This document shows, one piece after another, positions 1 through 6,592 of a DNA stretch of 17,263 bases (positions are counted from its first letter, which is position 1; each line of letters starts with the position of its first letter). Source of the stretch: Thermoleophilaceae bacterium (GTDB lineage Bacteria > Actinomycetota > Thermoleophilia > Solirubrobacterales > Thermoleophilaceae); the NCBI GenBank assembly GCA_013813135.1, contig JACCSF010000277.1:1-17263 (forward strand), written 5' to 3'. The position numbers were made by a program, and so were the translations under genes. The notes under the pieces were generated by a model. The model did no database searches, was not told where the DNA came from, and saw nothing but the letters and a program-made list of their open reading frames with translations.

Positions 1-21
1 ATGCGGCGGACGGTATGCGAT

Positions 22-42
22 CCCGGGGCTCGCGCCCCCGGG
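22..42 (-). terminator. Hairpin just beyond clpP stop, probable terminator
   Basis: A perfect 7-bp G/C stem (22-28 with 36-42) with a 7-base loop lies immediately after the clpP stop codon at 43-45. No T-tract follows, so if it terminates it is of the T-less type common in high-GC actinobacteria. The loop and inner stem closely resemble the hairpin at 6593-6610. Confidence 0.5.
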
Positions 43-678
43 CTACGCGGCGAAGCCCGACTTGCGGAGGTTCAGCTCGCGCTCGCTGATGATCCGGTCC
101 ACGAGGCCGTACTCGACCGCCTGCTGCGCGCTGAAGAAGCGGTCGCGCTCCATGTCGTCGTGCACCTGCTCGATGCTCTGGCCGGTGTGGCGCGAGTAGA
201 TCTCGTCGAGCAGCCGGCGCAGCTCGAGGACCTCCTTGGCGTGAATCTCGATGTCGGTCGACTGGCCCTGAAAGCCGGACGACGGCTGGTGGATCAGGAT
301 GCGCGAGTTCGGCAGCGAGAAGCGCTTGCCCTTGGTCCCGCCGGTGAGGATCAGCGACGCCGCCGACATGGCCATGCCGTAGCAGAGCGTGCTCACCTCA
401 GGCCGGACGTACTGCATCGCGTCGTAGATGGCGAGCCCCGCGTGCAGGGAGCCGCCGGGGGAGTTCACGTAGACCGCGATGTCCTTGTCCGGGTCGTCGG
501 ATTCGAGGTGGATCAGCTGAGCCACCACGAGGTTGGCGATGTCGTCGTCGATCTGCTGGCCGATGAAGACGATCCGCTCGTTCAGCAGGCGCGAGTAGAT
601 GTCGAAGGAGCGCTCTCCGCGGGAGGTCTGCTCCAAGACCATGGGGACGAGCGAGCTCTGGGCGCGACCGATCTGCAC
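43..678 (-). CDS. clpP: ATP-dependent Clp protease proteolytic subunit ClpP
   Basis: This is the serine peptidase that forms the ClpP tetradecamer and degrades substrates unfolded by ClpX or ClpC in the cytoplasm. The 211-residue protein is full length for the family. The catalytic triad is visible as Ser105 (in GMAMSAAS), His130 (in ILIHQP) and Asp179 (in MERDRF). The EQTSRGERSFDIYSRLL block near the N-terminus and the INSPGG-like YVNSPGGS oxyanion region at about 70-77 are typical. The nucleophile motif reads GMAMSAAS instead of the usual GQAASMGA or GMAASMG, suggesting one of the several ClpP paralogues actinobacteria carry. The start is a GTG preceded by a good Shine-Dalgarno, AGGAG with 6-base spacing. 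The gene is divergent from the AHSA1-arsR operon and shares an 80-bp intergenic region with it that contains two probable ArsR operators. clpX, its common partner, is not in the window but could lie just beyond the left edge. Confidence 0.96.
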   Translation of the reverse strand: MQIGRAQSSLVPMVLEQTSRGERSFDIYSRLLNERIVFIGQQIDDDIANLVVAQLIHLESDDPDKDIAVYVNSPGGSLHAGLAIYDAMQYVRPEVSTLCYGMAMSAASLILTGGTKGKRFSLPNSRILIHQPSSGFQGQSTDIEIHAKEVLELRRLLDEIYSRHTGQSIEQVHDDMERDRFFSAQQAVEYGLVDRIISERELNLRKSGFAA

Positions 679-700
679 TGTGTTCTCCTTCCGATAAGGT

Positions 701-716
701 GCAACTGTCTGGTTGC
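701..716. promoter_or_regulatory. Operator 1, imperfect palindrome GCAAC-N6-GTTGC
   Basis: The 16-mer GCAACTGTCTGGTTGC has perfect 5-bp outer arms and matches operator 2 at 13 of 16 positions. The two centres are 27 bp apart. It covers the -35 side of the plus-strand promoter and the likely start-point side of the clpP promoter. Binding by the ArsR protein encoded at 1129-1458 is inferred from its position and the paired layout. Confidence 0.7.
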
Positions 717-718
717 CC

Positions 719-725
719 TACGATA
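719..725. promoter_or_regulatory. Overlapping divergent -10 elements (TACGATA)
   Basis: The plus strand reads TACGAT at 719-724 and the minus strand reads TATCGT at 725-720. Both fit the actinobacterial TANNNT -10, one for the AHSA1-arsR operon and one for clpP. No convincing -35 is seen. Both predicted transcripts would carry short leaders (about 25 and 35 bases) containing the Shine-Dalgarno sequences noted for the two genes. The elements sit exactly between the two operators. Confidence 0.5.
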
Positions 726-727
726 GC

Positions 728-743
728 GCAACCGTACGGTTGC
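728..743. promoter_or_regulatory. Operator 2, perfect 16-bp palindrome
   Basis: GCAACCGTACGGTTGC is identical to its own reverse complement. It lies over the predicted transcription start of the AHSA1-arsR operon and upstream of the clpP -10. With operator 1 it forms a symmetrical pair around the divergent promoters. Confidence 0.75.
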
Positions 744-757
744 ACATGGAGAGAACC

Positions 758-1129
758 ATGGAACTCAGTCGGGAGATCACGTTGCCCGCCACCGCCGACG
801 AGGTCTGGCGCTCGCTGGCCGAGCCGGCCTGGTTGGGCGAGAACGCCACGATCGAGCTGCGCCCGGACGGCGAGGTGCGCGCGGGCGATCGCACCGGATT
901 CGTGGAGGAGGTCGAGGAGCCCAGCCGCCTCGTGTTCTGGTGGTCGGCGCCGGGCGATGACGCTACGCGCGTCGAGCTCGAGCTCGAGGCCGACGGCGAC
1001 GAGACCCACCTGCGCGTGGTCGAGTCGCGCCCGCTGGCCCTGCTCGACCTGTACGGCGCCGAGATCGTGCACGCGCTGCCGGCGCGTCAGCAGCCCTGGC
1101 CTCAGCGGCCGGAGATGCTGGTCCGCTGA
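758..1129 (+). CDS. SRPBCC (AHSA1-like) domain protein
   Basis: This 123-residue protein has the START/SRPBCC fold signature of the AHSA1 group. An N-terminal strand with a helix start (MELSREITLPATADEVWRSL) is followed by a D/E-rich set of strands ending in SRLVFWWSAPGDD and TRVELELE. Proteins of this fold form a hydrophobic ligand pocket; the ligand here is unknown. The ATG at 758 was chosen because GGAGAG lies about 6 bases upstream; an in-frame ATG at 746 is possible but has no Shine-Dalgarno. The stop overlaps the start of the arsR gene by one base (TGATG), so translation is coupled. AHSA1 and ArsR gene pairs are a recurrent bacterial module in which the small HTH protein probably controls its partner. 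The C-terminus is somewhat short for the family, ending about 30 residues after the last strand I recognise. Confidence 0.85.
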   Translation: MELSREITLPATADEVWRSLAEPAWLGENATIELRPDGEVRAGDRTGFVEEVEEPSRLVFWWSAPGDDATRVELELEADGDETHLRVVESRPLALLDLYGAEIVHALPARQQPWPQRPEMLVR

Positions 1130-1458
1130 TGGGCGTCGCGGACGCCGTGTTCGGCGCGCTCGCCGACGGCACCCGCCGCAACCTCCTCGCGCGGCTCGGC
1201 GAGCTCGGCGAGGCAAGCGCCACCGACCTGGCGCGTGAGCTGCCCGTGTCCCGCCAGGCGGTGCAGAAGCACCTCGGCACGCTGTCCGACGCGGGCCTGG
1301 TCGCCGCGCGGCGCGCGGGCCGCGAGGTGCTCTACCGGCCGACGCCGGCGCCGATGTCCGAGGCGATGGCCTGGATGGCGGAAGTCGGCGGGCAGTGGGA
1401 CGACCGCCTGGCCGCGCTCGAGCGACAGCTGTCGCGAGCGGGAAGAGCGCAGGCGTGA
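1129..1458 (+). CDS. ArsR-family winged-helix transcriptional regulator
   Basis: This 109-residue dimeric winged-helix DNA-binding protein is of usual ArsR length. The N-terminal helix (ADAVFGALADGTRRNLLARL) is followed by the helix-turn-helix at about residues 30-57 (ATDLARELPVSRQAVQKHL) and a short wing with RRAGREVLYRPT at 61-72. It contains no cysteine, so the classical metal-thiolate sensing sites of ArsR/SmtB are absent; it more likely senses another signal or acts together with the SRPBCC partner. It is coupled to the upstream AHSA1 gene by a one-base overlap. The paired palindromes at 701-716 and 728-743 are the best candidates for its operators, giving autoregulation and possibly control of clpP. 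Confidence 0.92.
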   Translation: MGVADAVFGALADGTRRNLLARLGELGEASATDLARELPVSRQAVQKHLGTLSDAGLVAARRAGREVLYRPTPAPMSEAMAWMAEVGGQWDDRLAALERQLSRAGRAQA

Positions 1459-1487
1459 GCGGGCACGCGCAGGCGCAGGCGTGAGCG
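1447..1487 (+). repeat. 15-bp direct repeat spanning the arsR stop and LysE start
   Basis: GCGCAGGCGTGAGCG occurs at 1447-1461 and again at 1473-1487, offset by 26 bases. The first copy contains the arsR stop TGA and the second supplies the GTG start proposed for the LysE-type gene. It looks like a local tandem duplication at the gene junction. Confidence 0.7.
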
Positions 1488-2106
1488 CCCTCCTGGTCGG
1501 CTTCGGCCTCGGCTTCTTCGTCGGCGCGCAACCCGGTCCCGTGTCGCTGCGTGCGTGCGCTCCGTGCTGCGCGGCGCGTTCACCACGGGGATGGCGATTG
1601 GAGCGGGCGCGGCGCTGATCGACCTGCTCTACGCCGGCCTCGGGCTCGCCGGCGCCGCCAGCCTGCTCGAGATCGACGCGCTGCGCCTGGCCCTCGGCGC
1701 GCTGGGCGCGCTGGTGCTGGCCACGATCGGGTTCCGCACCCTGTGGGCCTCCTTTCGGGTCAGGCTCGGCGGCGAGCTGCCGGCGGAGGTGGCCACACCG
1801 CGCCGGGCGTTCGCGACCGCCCTGGCCGCCACCGCCTCGAACCCGTTGACGATCGCCACCTGGGCGGCCATCTTCGCGGCGGCGTCGACCGCCTCGCTGG
1901 GCGGCGGTTCCCCAACGAGCGCTGCGCTGCTGCTCGGCGGCGTGGCCTGCGGCACCCTCACCGCCTTCACCGCCCTTTCGACGCTGGTCGCGCTGGTGCG
2001 CGGCCGCTTCGGCCCTCGCCTGCTGGCGGTCGTGGACGGCGTGGCGGGCGCCGGGCTGCTGGGCTTTGCCGGCCTGCTCGGCTGGCGCACCGCGCACGAC
2101 AGCTGA
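1481..2106 (+). pseudogene. LysE/RhtB-type amino-acid exporter, frameshifted
   Basis: The gene encodes a LysE-superfamily inner-membrane transporter of about 208 residues. The N-terminus in one frame (VSALLVGFGLGFFVGAQPGPVSL) carries the family PGP motif. The rest lies in the next frame, beginning CVRSVLRGAFTTGMAIG and including the family NPLTIATWAAIF segment. The two parts join exactly if one base is restored at about 1549-1552, where the sequence is a short GCGT-type tandem run; the family pattern PGP-x6-R-x2-LRG is then recovered. The start is GTG at 1481, 22 bases after arsR. A downstream GTG at 1555 would give an open frame lacking the first helix. Either the gene is disrupted or the base is missing from the assembly; the intact remainder without other stops favours a recent event or a sequence error. 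Confidence 0.8.
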
Positions 2107-2141
2107 GCCGAGATCAGCGGGCCGGGAAGCCGTTCTCGCTT

Positions 2142-2155
2142 CGGCGCACGCGCCG
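2142..2155. terminator. Small hairpin between convergent genes
   Basis: A 5-bp stem CGGCG/CGCCG with loop CACG lies in the 58-bp gap between the convergent LysE-type gene and the RTX-like gene. It is short and has no T-tract, so it is only a candidate. Confidence 0.25.
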
Positions 2156-2164
2156 CCCTGAGGG

Positions 2165-4333
2165 CTACAAACCGAGGTGGCGCGTGATCGTCAGCTTGTT
2201 GCCGGCGCGATCCGTGACCGTCACGACGAGCTTGAACTTGCCCGCCGTGAAGCCGCGCAGCGCCCGGCGTCCCTGGCGGGAGAGCCGCAACGTGATCGTC
2301 TCGCGAGCGCCCGCGACGGCGTCGGCCTGTCCCTTCGCCAGCACGACCTTCAGCGGGCGGCCGAGTCGCTTGAACGCGCGGCGCGTGCTCTTTTCGGCGC
2401 TCAGCGCCGCGGCGATCGTGCCTGTCTCGTTGCTCTTCACGCTGACCTTCAGTCCGCCCGACCGCAGGCCGCGCAGGCGCTGGCCTGCCCGCACCGACAG
2501 CGACGCAACCGGCGCGACGTGGTCGATCGGGACGACCGGCGTGGTCGTCGGCGTCTTCGGCGAGCCCGGCGTCGTCGTGGGCGTTGCGGGATCGGAGGGC
2601 GAATCGGTCTGCGGGGTGCCGGCCGGCTCGCAGTCGGCGGCGACGGTGTCCACCGGGTCGCTGTTGACCTTGTCCATGCCGGCTCCGCAGACGTCCACGT
2701 CCACGGCGCCGTCGACACTGTCGATCGTGTCGTCGCCGGCTCCGGCGTCGAGCCGATCCGCGCCGCCGCCGTCGCTGAGCTCGTCGTTGCCCTCGAAGCC
2801 GGAGAGGAAGCCATCGGCTGCGTTGCCGGTGAGCGTGTCGGCGCCGAGGCCGCCGAAGGCGCCCTCGATGTCGGCGGCGATCATGTCGCCCTCGCCCGCC
2901 TGGCCGTCGTCGCCCGCGCCGCCATTCAGCGTGACGCTGACCGCGGCGGTGCGGTTGAAGTAGTCGACCGCGTCGACCCCCGCGCCGCCGCCGATCGTGT
3001 CGGCGCCGAGACCGCCGTCGAGCACGTTGTTGCCCGCGCCTCCCGCGAGCACGTCGTCCGCGGAGCCGCCGCGCAGGTTCTCGACGTCGACCCAGATGCC
3101 GTCGCCCTCGCCCGCCGCGCCGTCGTTGTCGGAGCCGTCGAGGCTGAGGTTGACCGGGACCGTGCGCGAGGAGTAATCCGCCACGTCGGTGCCGGCGCCG
3201 CCGGAGAGCTGATCCGCACCGCCGCGGCCGTCGAGCAGGTCGTCGCCCGCCCCGCCGGTGAGCATGTTCGGGACGGCGCTGCCGATCAGCACCATGCCGC
3301 CGTCGCCGCCGTTGACGTCCTCGACGTCGGAGTGGAAGTTGTCCTTGCCGCCGAAGCCGTCGTCGGCCACGTCGTCGAGGCTCACCGACAGCGCGCCCGT
3401 GGCGGCGCCGAAGTCGGCCAGGTCGGCGCCGTCGCCGCCGTTGACCTCGTCGCCGCTGCCCGGAGCGCAGACGTCGATGTCGGACCTGAAGTGGTCGTCG
3501 TCCGGCCCGCCCTGCGCCTTGGTGTTCCCGCCGAGCGCGAGCGTGTCGGCGCCGGCGCCGCCGTCGAGCACGTCGGCGTCGCAGCCCGACGCCTCGAGCT
3601 TGTCGGCGCCTCCCATGCCCTGGATCGTGTCGGCGCCCTCGTTGCCGACCAGCCATTCGTCGCCGCCCGAGCCGACGATCGTGTCCGCCCCGGACCCGCC
3701 GAGCACGTGCTCGACATCGGAGTGGACGTTGTCGCCCTCGGCGGGCGCGCCGTCGTCGGCCACGTCGTCGAGGCTGATCGCCTGCGGCCCGGTCCGGTAC
3801 GCATAGGCGACCGAGTCCATGCCGGGCCCGCCGTGATAGTCGTGCGGAAGGGTCGAGATGATGCCCGCCCGCATGAAGTCGTCGCCCTCGCCGCCGGCGA
3901 AGCTGCGCGCCGGCGCGCCGGTCGCGATCTCGAGGTCCTCGAGGAGGTCGGCGCCCGCGCCGCCGTCGGCGTTGACGGGGATGTCCGCGCTGTAGAGGAA
4001 GAGCTCGTCGGCCCCGTCGTCGAGCGTGATCTCGATGCGATCGAGCCCGGTCGGGGCGCAGCCGACGCTGGAGGCGGTGACCGCGGTGCAGCCGATCCCC
4101 GGCGTGATCGTGACGCCGGCGCCCCTTTCGGACAGCCGGTAGTCAGCCTGCGTCGTGTCCGGGCCGCTCACGGCCAGGTTGTTCAACTCGCCCGGCGCCG
4201 CCGTGAAGTGCAGAACCTGCTCGAGTCCGTCATCCGTGACCTGCGCGGTCGCCGCTCCCGCCGCCGGGGCGAACGCCCCGAGAGTCAGAGCGGCAACCAC
4301 CGCAGCCAGCCATCCTTGGCGACCTAGATCCAT
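2165..4333 (-). CDS. Secreted RTX-like calcium-binding repeat protein
   Basis: This is a 722-residue exported protein. Residues 1-28 form a Sec signal peptide (basic MDLGRQG, hydrophobic core, AGA-AT cleavage region). Residues from about 120 to 545 hold hemolysin-type Gly/Asp repeats of the GGxGxDxL kind, which bind calcium between parallel beta-roll turns. Four larger modules share a pattern of a xxYxxRT strand, SLDDxxDDG, an EGD or KDN turn, then DVE and new GGxGxD repeats, near residues 173-217, 305-350, 384-430 and 455-500. A Thr/Pro-rich linker (575-602) leads to a basic C-terminal domain (605-722) ending in VVTVTDRAGNKLTI, an Ig-like strand pattern. Six cysteines are present. No sortase motif, membrane anchor or type I secretion partner is seen. 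The start was set at 4333 because it begins the signal peptide and follows a leaderless-type -10; a longer frame to 4402 runs into the TerC stop. The function is probably structural or adhesive. Confidence 0.88.
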   Translation of the reverse strand: MDLGRQGWLAAVVAALTLGAFAPAAGAATAQVTDDGLEQVLHFTAAPGELNNLAVSGPDTTQADYRLSERGAGVTITPGIGCTAVTASSVGCAPTGLDRIEITLDDGADELFLYSADIPVNADGGAGADLLEDLEIATGAPARSFAGGEGDDFMRAGIISTLPHDYHGGPGMDSVAYAYRTGPQAISLDDVADDGAPAEGDNVHSDVEHVLGGSGADTIVGSGGDEWLVGNEGADTIQGMGGADKLEASGCDADVLDGGAGADTLALGGNTKAQGGPDDDHFRSDIDVCAPGSGDEVNGGDGADLADFGAATGALSVSLDDVADDGFGGKDNFHSDVEDVNGGDGGMVLIGSAVPNMLTGGAGDDLLDGRGGADQLSGGAGTDVADYSSRTVPVNLSLDGSDNDGAAGEGDGIWVDVENLRGGSADDVLAGGAGNNVLDGGLGADTIGGGAGVDAVDYFNRTAAVSVTLNGGAGDDGQAGEGDMIAADIEGAFGGLGADTLTGNAADGFLSGFEGNDELSDGGGADRLDAGAGDDTIDSVDGAVDVDVCGAGMDKVNSDPVDTVAADCEPAGTPQTDSPSDPATPTTTPGSPKTPTTTPVVPIDHVAPVASLSVRAGQRLRGLRSGGLKVSVKSNETGTIAAALSAEKSTRRAFKRLGRPLKVVLAKGQADAVAGARETITLRLSRQGRRALRGFTAGKFKLVVTVTDRAGNKLTITRHLGL

Positions 4334-4339
4334 CGAGCC

Positions 4340-4345
4340 AAGGTA
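4340..4345 (-). promoter_or_regulatory. -10 TACCTT, leaderless-type promoter
   Basis: On the minus strand TACCTT is followed by 6 bases and then the ATG at 4333, with no Shine-Dalgarno. This spacing puts the transcription start at or next to the ATG. It lies in the 43-base gap after the TerC stop, so the RTX-like gene may be transcribed on its own. Confidence 0.45.
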
Positions 4346-4376
4346 GGACAGCTCTGCCCAAACCGCCAGCGATTTG

Positions 4377-5372
4377 TTAGCGGGTTGCCTTCTCCTTGTC
4401 AAATTCCTTGCCGCTGCGCATGGACTCGGCGCGCTCGCGGCGGTGCTGTTCGGAGTCGGGATCGCGACGGTCCGCGCGGATCGAGAGCACGATGCCGACC
4501 GTGAAGGCCGCCGCGATGACGACCAGGCTCGCCACCGGCCCGACCTTGACGAGGTCCTCGATCAGCAGCTTCACCCCGACCAGTCCGAGCACGATCGAGA
4601 TCGTCTCGTCCAGGTACCGGAAGCGCGCGATCAGGCTCTCCACCAGCACGAACAGCGCCCGCATGCCCAGCAGCGCGAACACGTTGCCCATCCAGATCAG
4701 CAGCGGGTCGCGCGTGATCGCGAAGGCCGCCGGGATCGAGTCGATCGCGAACGCGATGTCGGCGAACACGATCGCCGCCAGGCAGAGAAAGATCGGCGTG
4801 GCGTAGCGGCGCCCGTCCTGCTTCACGAACCAGCGGCCGCCGTGGAACTCGCCGGTCACCGGATACACGCGCCGCACCGCCCGCACCAGCAGGTTCTTGT
4901 CGGGGTCGACGTTCTCGGCCACCCCGCGCCAGATCCGGTATGCGAGCACGATCAGCGCGGCGCCCAGCAGGTAGATCACGACATGAAACTGCTCGATCAG
5001 CTCTGTGCCGCCCAGGATGAACCCGCCCCGCAGCGCCAGCGCGGCGACGATACCCCAGTAGAGCAGCCGCGGCCGGCGCTCGTAGGGCACGCCGAAGTAC
5101 GCGAACAGCAGCAGGAAGACGAACAGGTTGTCGAGCGACAGCGAGCGCTCGATCAGGTAGACGGTCGTGTAGAGGACAGCGTCCTCGGAGCCCTCCAGCA
5201 GCCACACCGGGATCGCGGCGAGCAGCGACAGAGCCAGCCACCCGATCGACCAGAGGACCGCCTCGCGGAAGCTCGGCTCGTGACCGCGCGCGAAGAAGTG
5301 CAGGTCGATCCAGAGAAACAGGAACAGCCCGACGACCAGTCCTGAGAGGAGTGCCGCGTCGGCTCCGGTCAC
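4377..5372 (-). CDS. TerC/Alx-family integral membrane protein
   Basis: This is a 331-residue polytopic inner-membrane protein of the TerC family, members of which are linked to tellurite resistance and, in better studied cases, to Mn export and metalation of secreted enzymes. About seven to nine hydrophobic segments are visible. The family's conserved acidic membrane motifs are present: SLSLDNLFVF (Asp81) and FADIAFAIDSIPAAFAIT (Asp205, Asp211). A hydrophilic cytosolic loop lies at about 150-190 and a charged tail follows residue 299. The GTG at 5372 was chosen because a TAACGT -10 sits 8 bases before it. A TTG at 5414 would add 14 residues encoded by an intergenic repeat. The gene lies 43 bases upstream of the RTX-like gene on the same strand, and diverges from the aldo/keto reductase gene across 80 bp. 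Confidence 0.92.
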   Translation of the reverse strand: MTGADAALLSGLVVGLFLFLWIDLHFFARGHEPSFREAVLWSIGWLALSLLAAIPVWLLEGSEDAVLYTTVYLIERSLSLDNLFVFLLLFAYFGVPYERRPRLLYWGIVAALALRGGFILGGTELIEQFHVVIYLLGAALIVLAYRIWRGVAENVDPDKNLLVRAVRRVYPVTGEFHGGRWFVKQDGRRYATPIFLCLAAIVFADIAFAIDSIPAAFAITRDPLLIWMGNVFALLGMRALFVLVESLIARFRYLDETISIVLGLVGVKLLIEDLVKVGPVASLVVIAAAFTVGIVLSIRADRRDPDSEQHRRERAESMRSGKEFDKEKATR

Positions 5373-5380
5373 GGCGTTGG

Positions 5381-5386
5381 ACGTTA
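5381..5386 (-). promoter_or_regulatory. -10 TAACGT, leaderless-type promoter for TerC
   Basis: On the minus strand TAACGT is followed by 8 bases and the GTG start at 5372, with no Shine-Dalgarno between. Its -35 region would fall inside the repeat at 5391-5431. Confidence 0.5.
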
Positions 5387-5390
5387 GTGG

Positions 5391-5431
5391 TCCGCGCGCA
5401 CTCGGCCGATCCAAGTGCTTGCGGCCGAGTG
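5391..5431 (+). repeat. Intergenic hairpin repeat, copy 1
   Basis: This is a 40-bp element matching copy 2 (9341-9380) at 36 of 40 positions without gaps. It holds three spaced half-sites: CACTCGG (5399), CCAAGTG (5411) and CCGAGTG (5425). The outer arms CACTCGGCC (5399-5407) and GGCCGAGTG (5423-5431) form a perfect 9-bp inverted repeat. The shorter hairpin seen in copies 2 and 3 is imperfect here (7 of 9 pairs). It lies between the divergent TerC and aldo/keto reductase genes. Confidence 0.85.
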
Positions 5432-5439
5432 GCGGAAAC

Positions 5440-5445
5440 TAGAGT
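5440..5445 (+). promoter_or_regulatory. -10 TAGAGT, leaderless-type promoter
   Basis: TAGAGT is followed by 7 bases and then the ATG at 5453. The only purine-rich stretch, GAGGG, is just 2 bases from the ATG, too close for a Shine-Dalgarno. The repeat copy 1 ends 8 bases upstream. Confidence 0.5.
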
Positions 5446-5452
5446 GAGGGCG

Positions 5453-6586
5453 ATGCTCGGTCACGTCGCCGTCGGCACCTGGAGCGGCGGGCGCTTCATG
5501 CGCTTCGGCGAGCCGATCTCCGACGAGCGGCTCGAGGCGCTGCTGCGCCCCGGCGACCGCATCCGCACCGTCATGACCGCCGACGCCTACGGGGCCGGCG
5601 AGGCGGACGCTCTGCTCGGCCGCGCGCTGGCCGGCGTGCCGCGCGCCGACTACGCGCTTGTCGGCGCGATCGGCCACGACTTCTACAAGGGCGAGCGCGA
5701 CGGCGCCAGGGGCTTCCCCCGCTTCACCGACCCGCGCCTGCGCGGACCGGACGAGTATGCGGACTACATCCGCATGGCGGCCGAGCGCAGCCTCGAGCGC
5801 CTCGGTGCCGACGCCTTCGACGTGCTGCTGCTGCACAACCCCGACAGGCGCGGCTTCGAGTCGCCGGAGGTCTGGGAGGGCCTGCGCGAGCTGCGCGATC
5901 AGGGCCTCACGCGTGAGCTCGGCGTGGCGCCGGGGCCGGCCAACGGCTTCACGCTCGACGCGATCGGCTGCTTCGAGCGCTACGGCGAGCTGATCGACTG
6001 GGCCATGCTGATCCTCGGCCCGCTCGAGCCGTGGCCGGGGGAGCTCCCGCTCGCCGCCGCCGAGCGCAGCGGCGTGCGCGTGGTCACCCGCGTGGTCGAC
6101 TACGGCGGGCTGTTCCACGACGACCTGCTGCCAGGGCACGAGTTCCCCAGAGGCGATCACCGCGGCTTCCGCCCCGAGGGCTGGGTCGAGGCCGGCCGCG
6201 AGAAGCTCGACCGGCTGCGCCCGATCGCCGAGCGACACTCGCTGACGCTGCTTCAGCTGGCGTGTGCCTGGAACCTCGCGCATCCGGCGGTGGAGTGCGT
6301 GGCCCCGACGCTGATCGAGGAGCCCGGGAGCGCCAAGCCGGTCGAGCGCAAGCGGGCGGAGCTGGCGGGCGTCCCGGTCGTCTCGCCGCTGAGCGCCGAG
6401 GAGGTCGCGGCGATCCGTGCCATCGGCGACAACACCGGCTCCATGCTGCTCAAGGGCGCCACGCCCGACCACGAGGGCGACGAGGCGCCGGACCGCTGGG
6501 TGCTCGGTCCTGGCCACATCGAGGTGGCGGAGCGCTGGGACATCGACCCGCAGCGCGACCTGCGCAAAACCGCAGCGCGGGTCTGA
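5453..6586 (+). CDS. Aldo/keto reductase-fold protein with altered active site
   Basis: This 377-residue protein follows the aldo/keto reductase TIM barrel from its first strand (VAVGTWSGGRFMRFGEPISDE). It continues through MTADAYGAGEADALLG (41-56), the substrate strand FDVLLLHNPD (122-131), the helix WEGLRELRDQGLTRELGV and a late TLLQLACAWNLAHPAV block. Compared with the usual DTAxxYG and ATKxG motifs, the catalytic Asp position is Met41 and the Lys position is Ala72; Tyr46 and His128 of the tetrad are kept. Classical NADPH-dependent carbonyl reduction is therefore doubtful, and the protein may bind a ligand or catalyse a different reaction. The C-terminal 45 residues beyond the barrel are acidic and unfamiliar to me. 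The ATG at 5453 fits the leaderless-type promoter. It stands alone on its strand, convergent with the lipoprotein gene. Confidence 0.83.
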   Translation: MLGHVAVGTWSGGRFMRFGEPISDERLEALLRPGDRIRTVMTADAYGAGEADALLGRALAGVPRADYALVGAIGHDFYKGERDGARGFPRFTDPRLRGPDEYADYIRMAAERSLERLGADAFDVLLLHNPDRRGFESPEVWEGLRELRDQGLTRELGVAPGPANGFTLDAIGCFERYGELIDWAMLILGPLEPWPGELPLAAAERSGVRVVTRVVDYGGLFHDDLLPGHEFPRGDHRGFRPEGWVEAGREKLDRLRPIAERHSLTLLQLACAWNLAHPAVECVAPTLIEEPGSAKPVERKRAELAGVPVVSPLSAEEVAAIRAIGDNTGSMLLKGATPDHEGDEAPDRWVLGPGHIEVAERWDIDPQRDLRKTAARV

Positions 6587-6592
6587 TGCCAA

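Noticed and set aside
1545..1562. GCGT tandem run as a phase-variation switch for the LysE-type gene
   Set aside because: There are under three units, too few for slippage-driven switching; a missing base is the simpler explanation.
2177..4327. Long open frames antisense to the RTX-like gene
   Set aside because: They arise from the biased GGxGxD codon pattern at high G+C; their Arg/Val/Ala-rich products have no signal peptide or recognisable domain.
4334..4402. Longer N-terminus for the RTX-like protein
   Set aside because: It would place 23 residues before the signal peptide and overlap the TerC stop codon.
5373..5414. TTG start at 5414 giving TerC 14 extra residues
   Set aside because: The extension is read from the intergenic repeat and would overlap the TAACGT -10; the GTG at 5372 fits a leaderless start.
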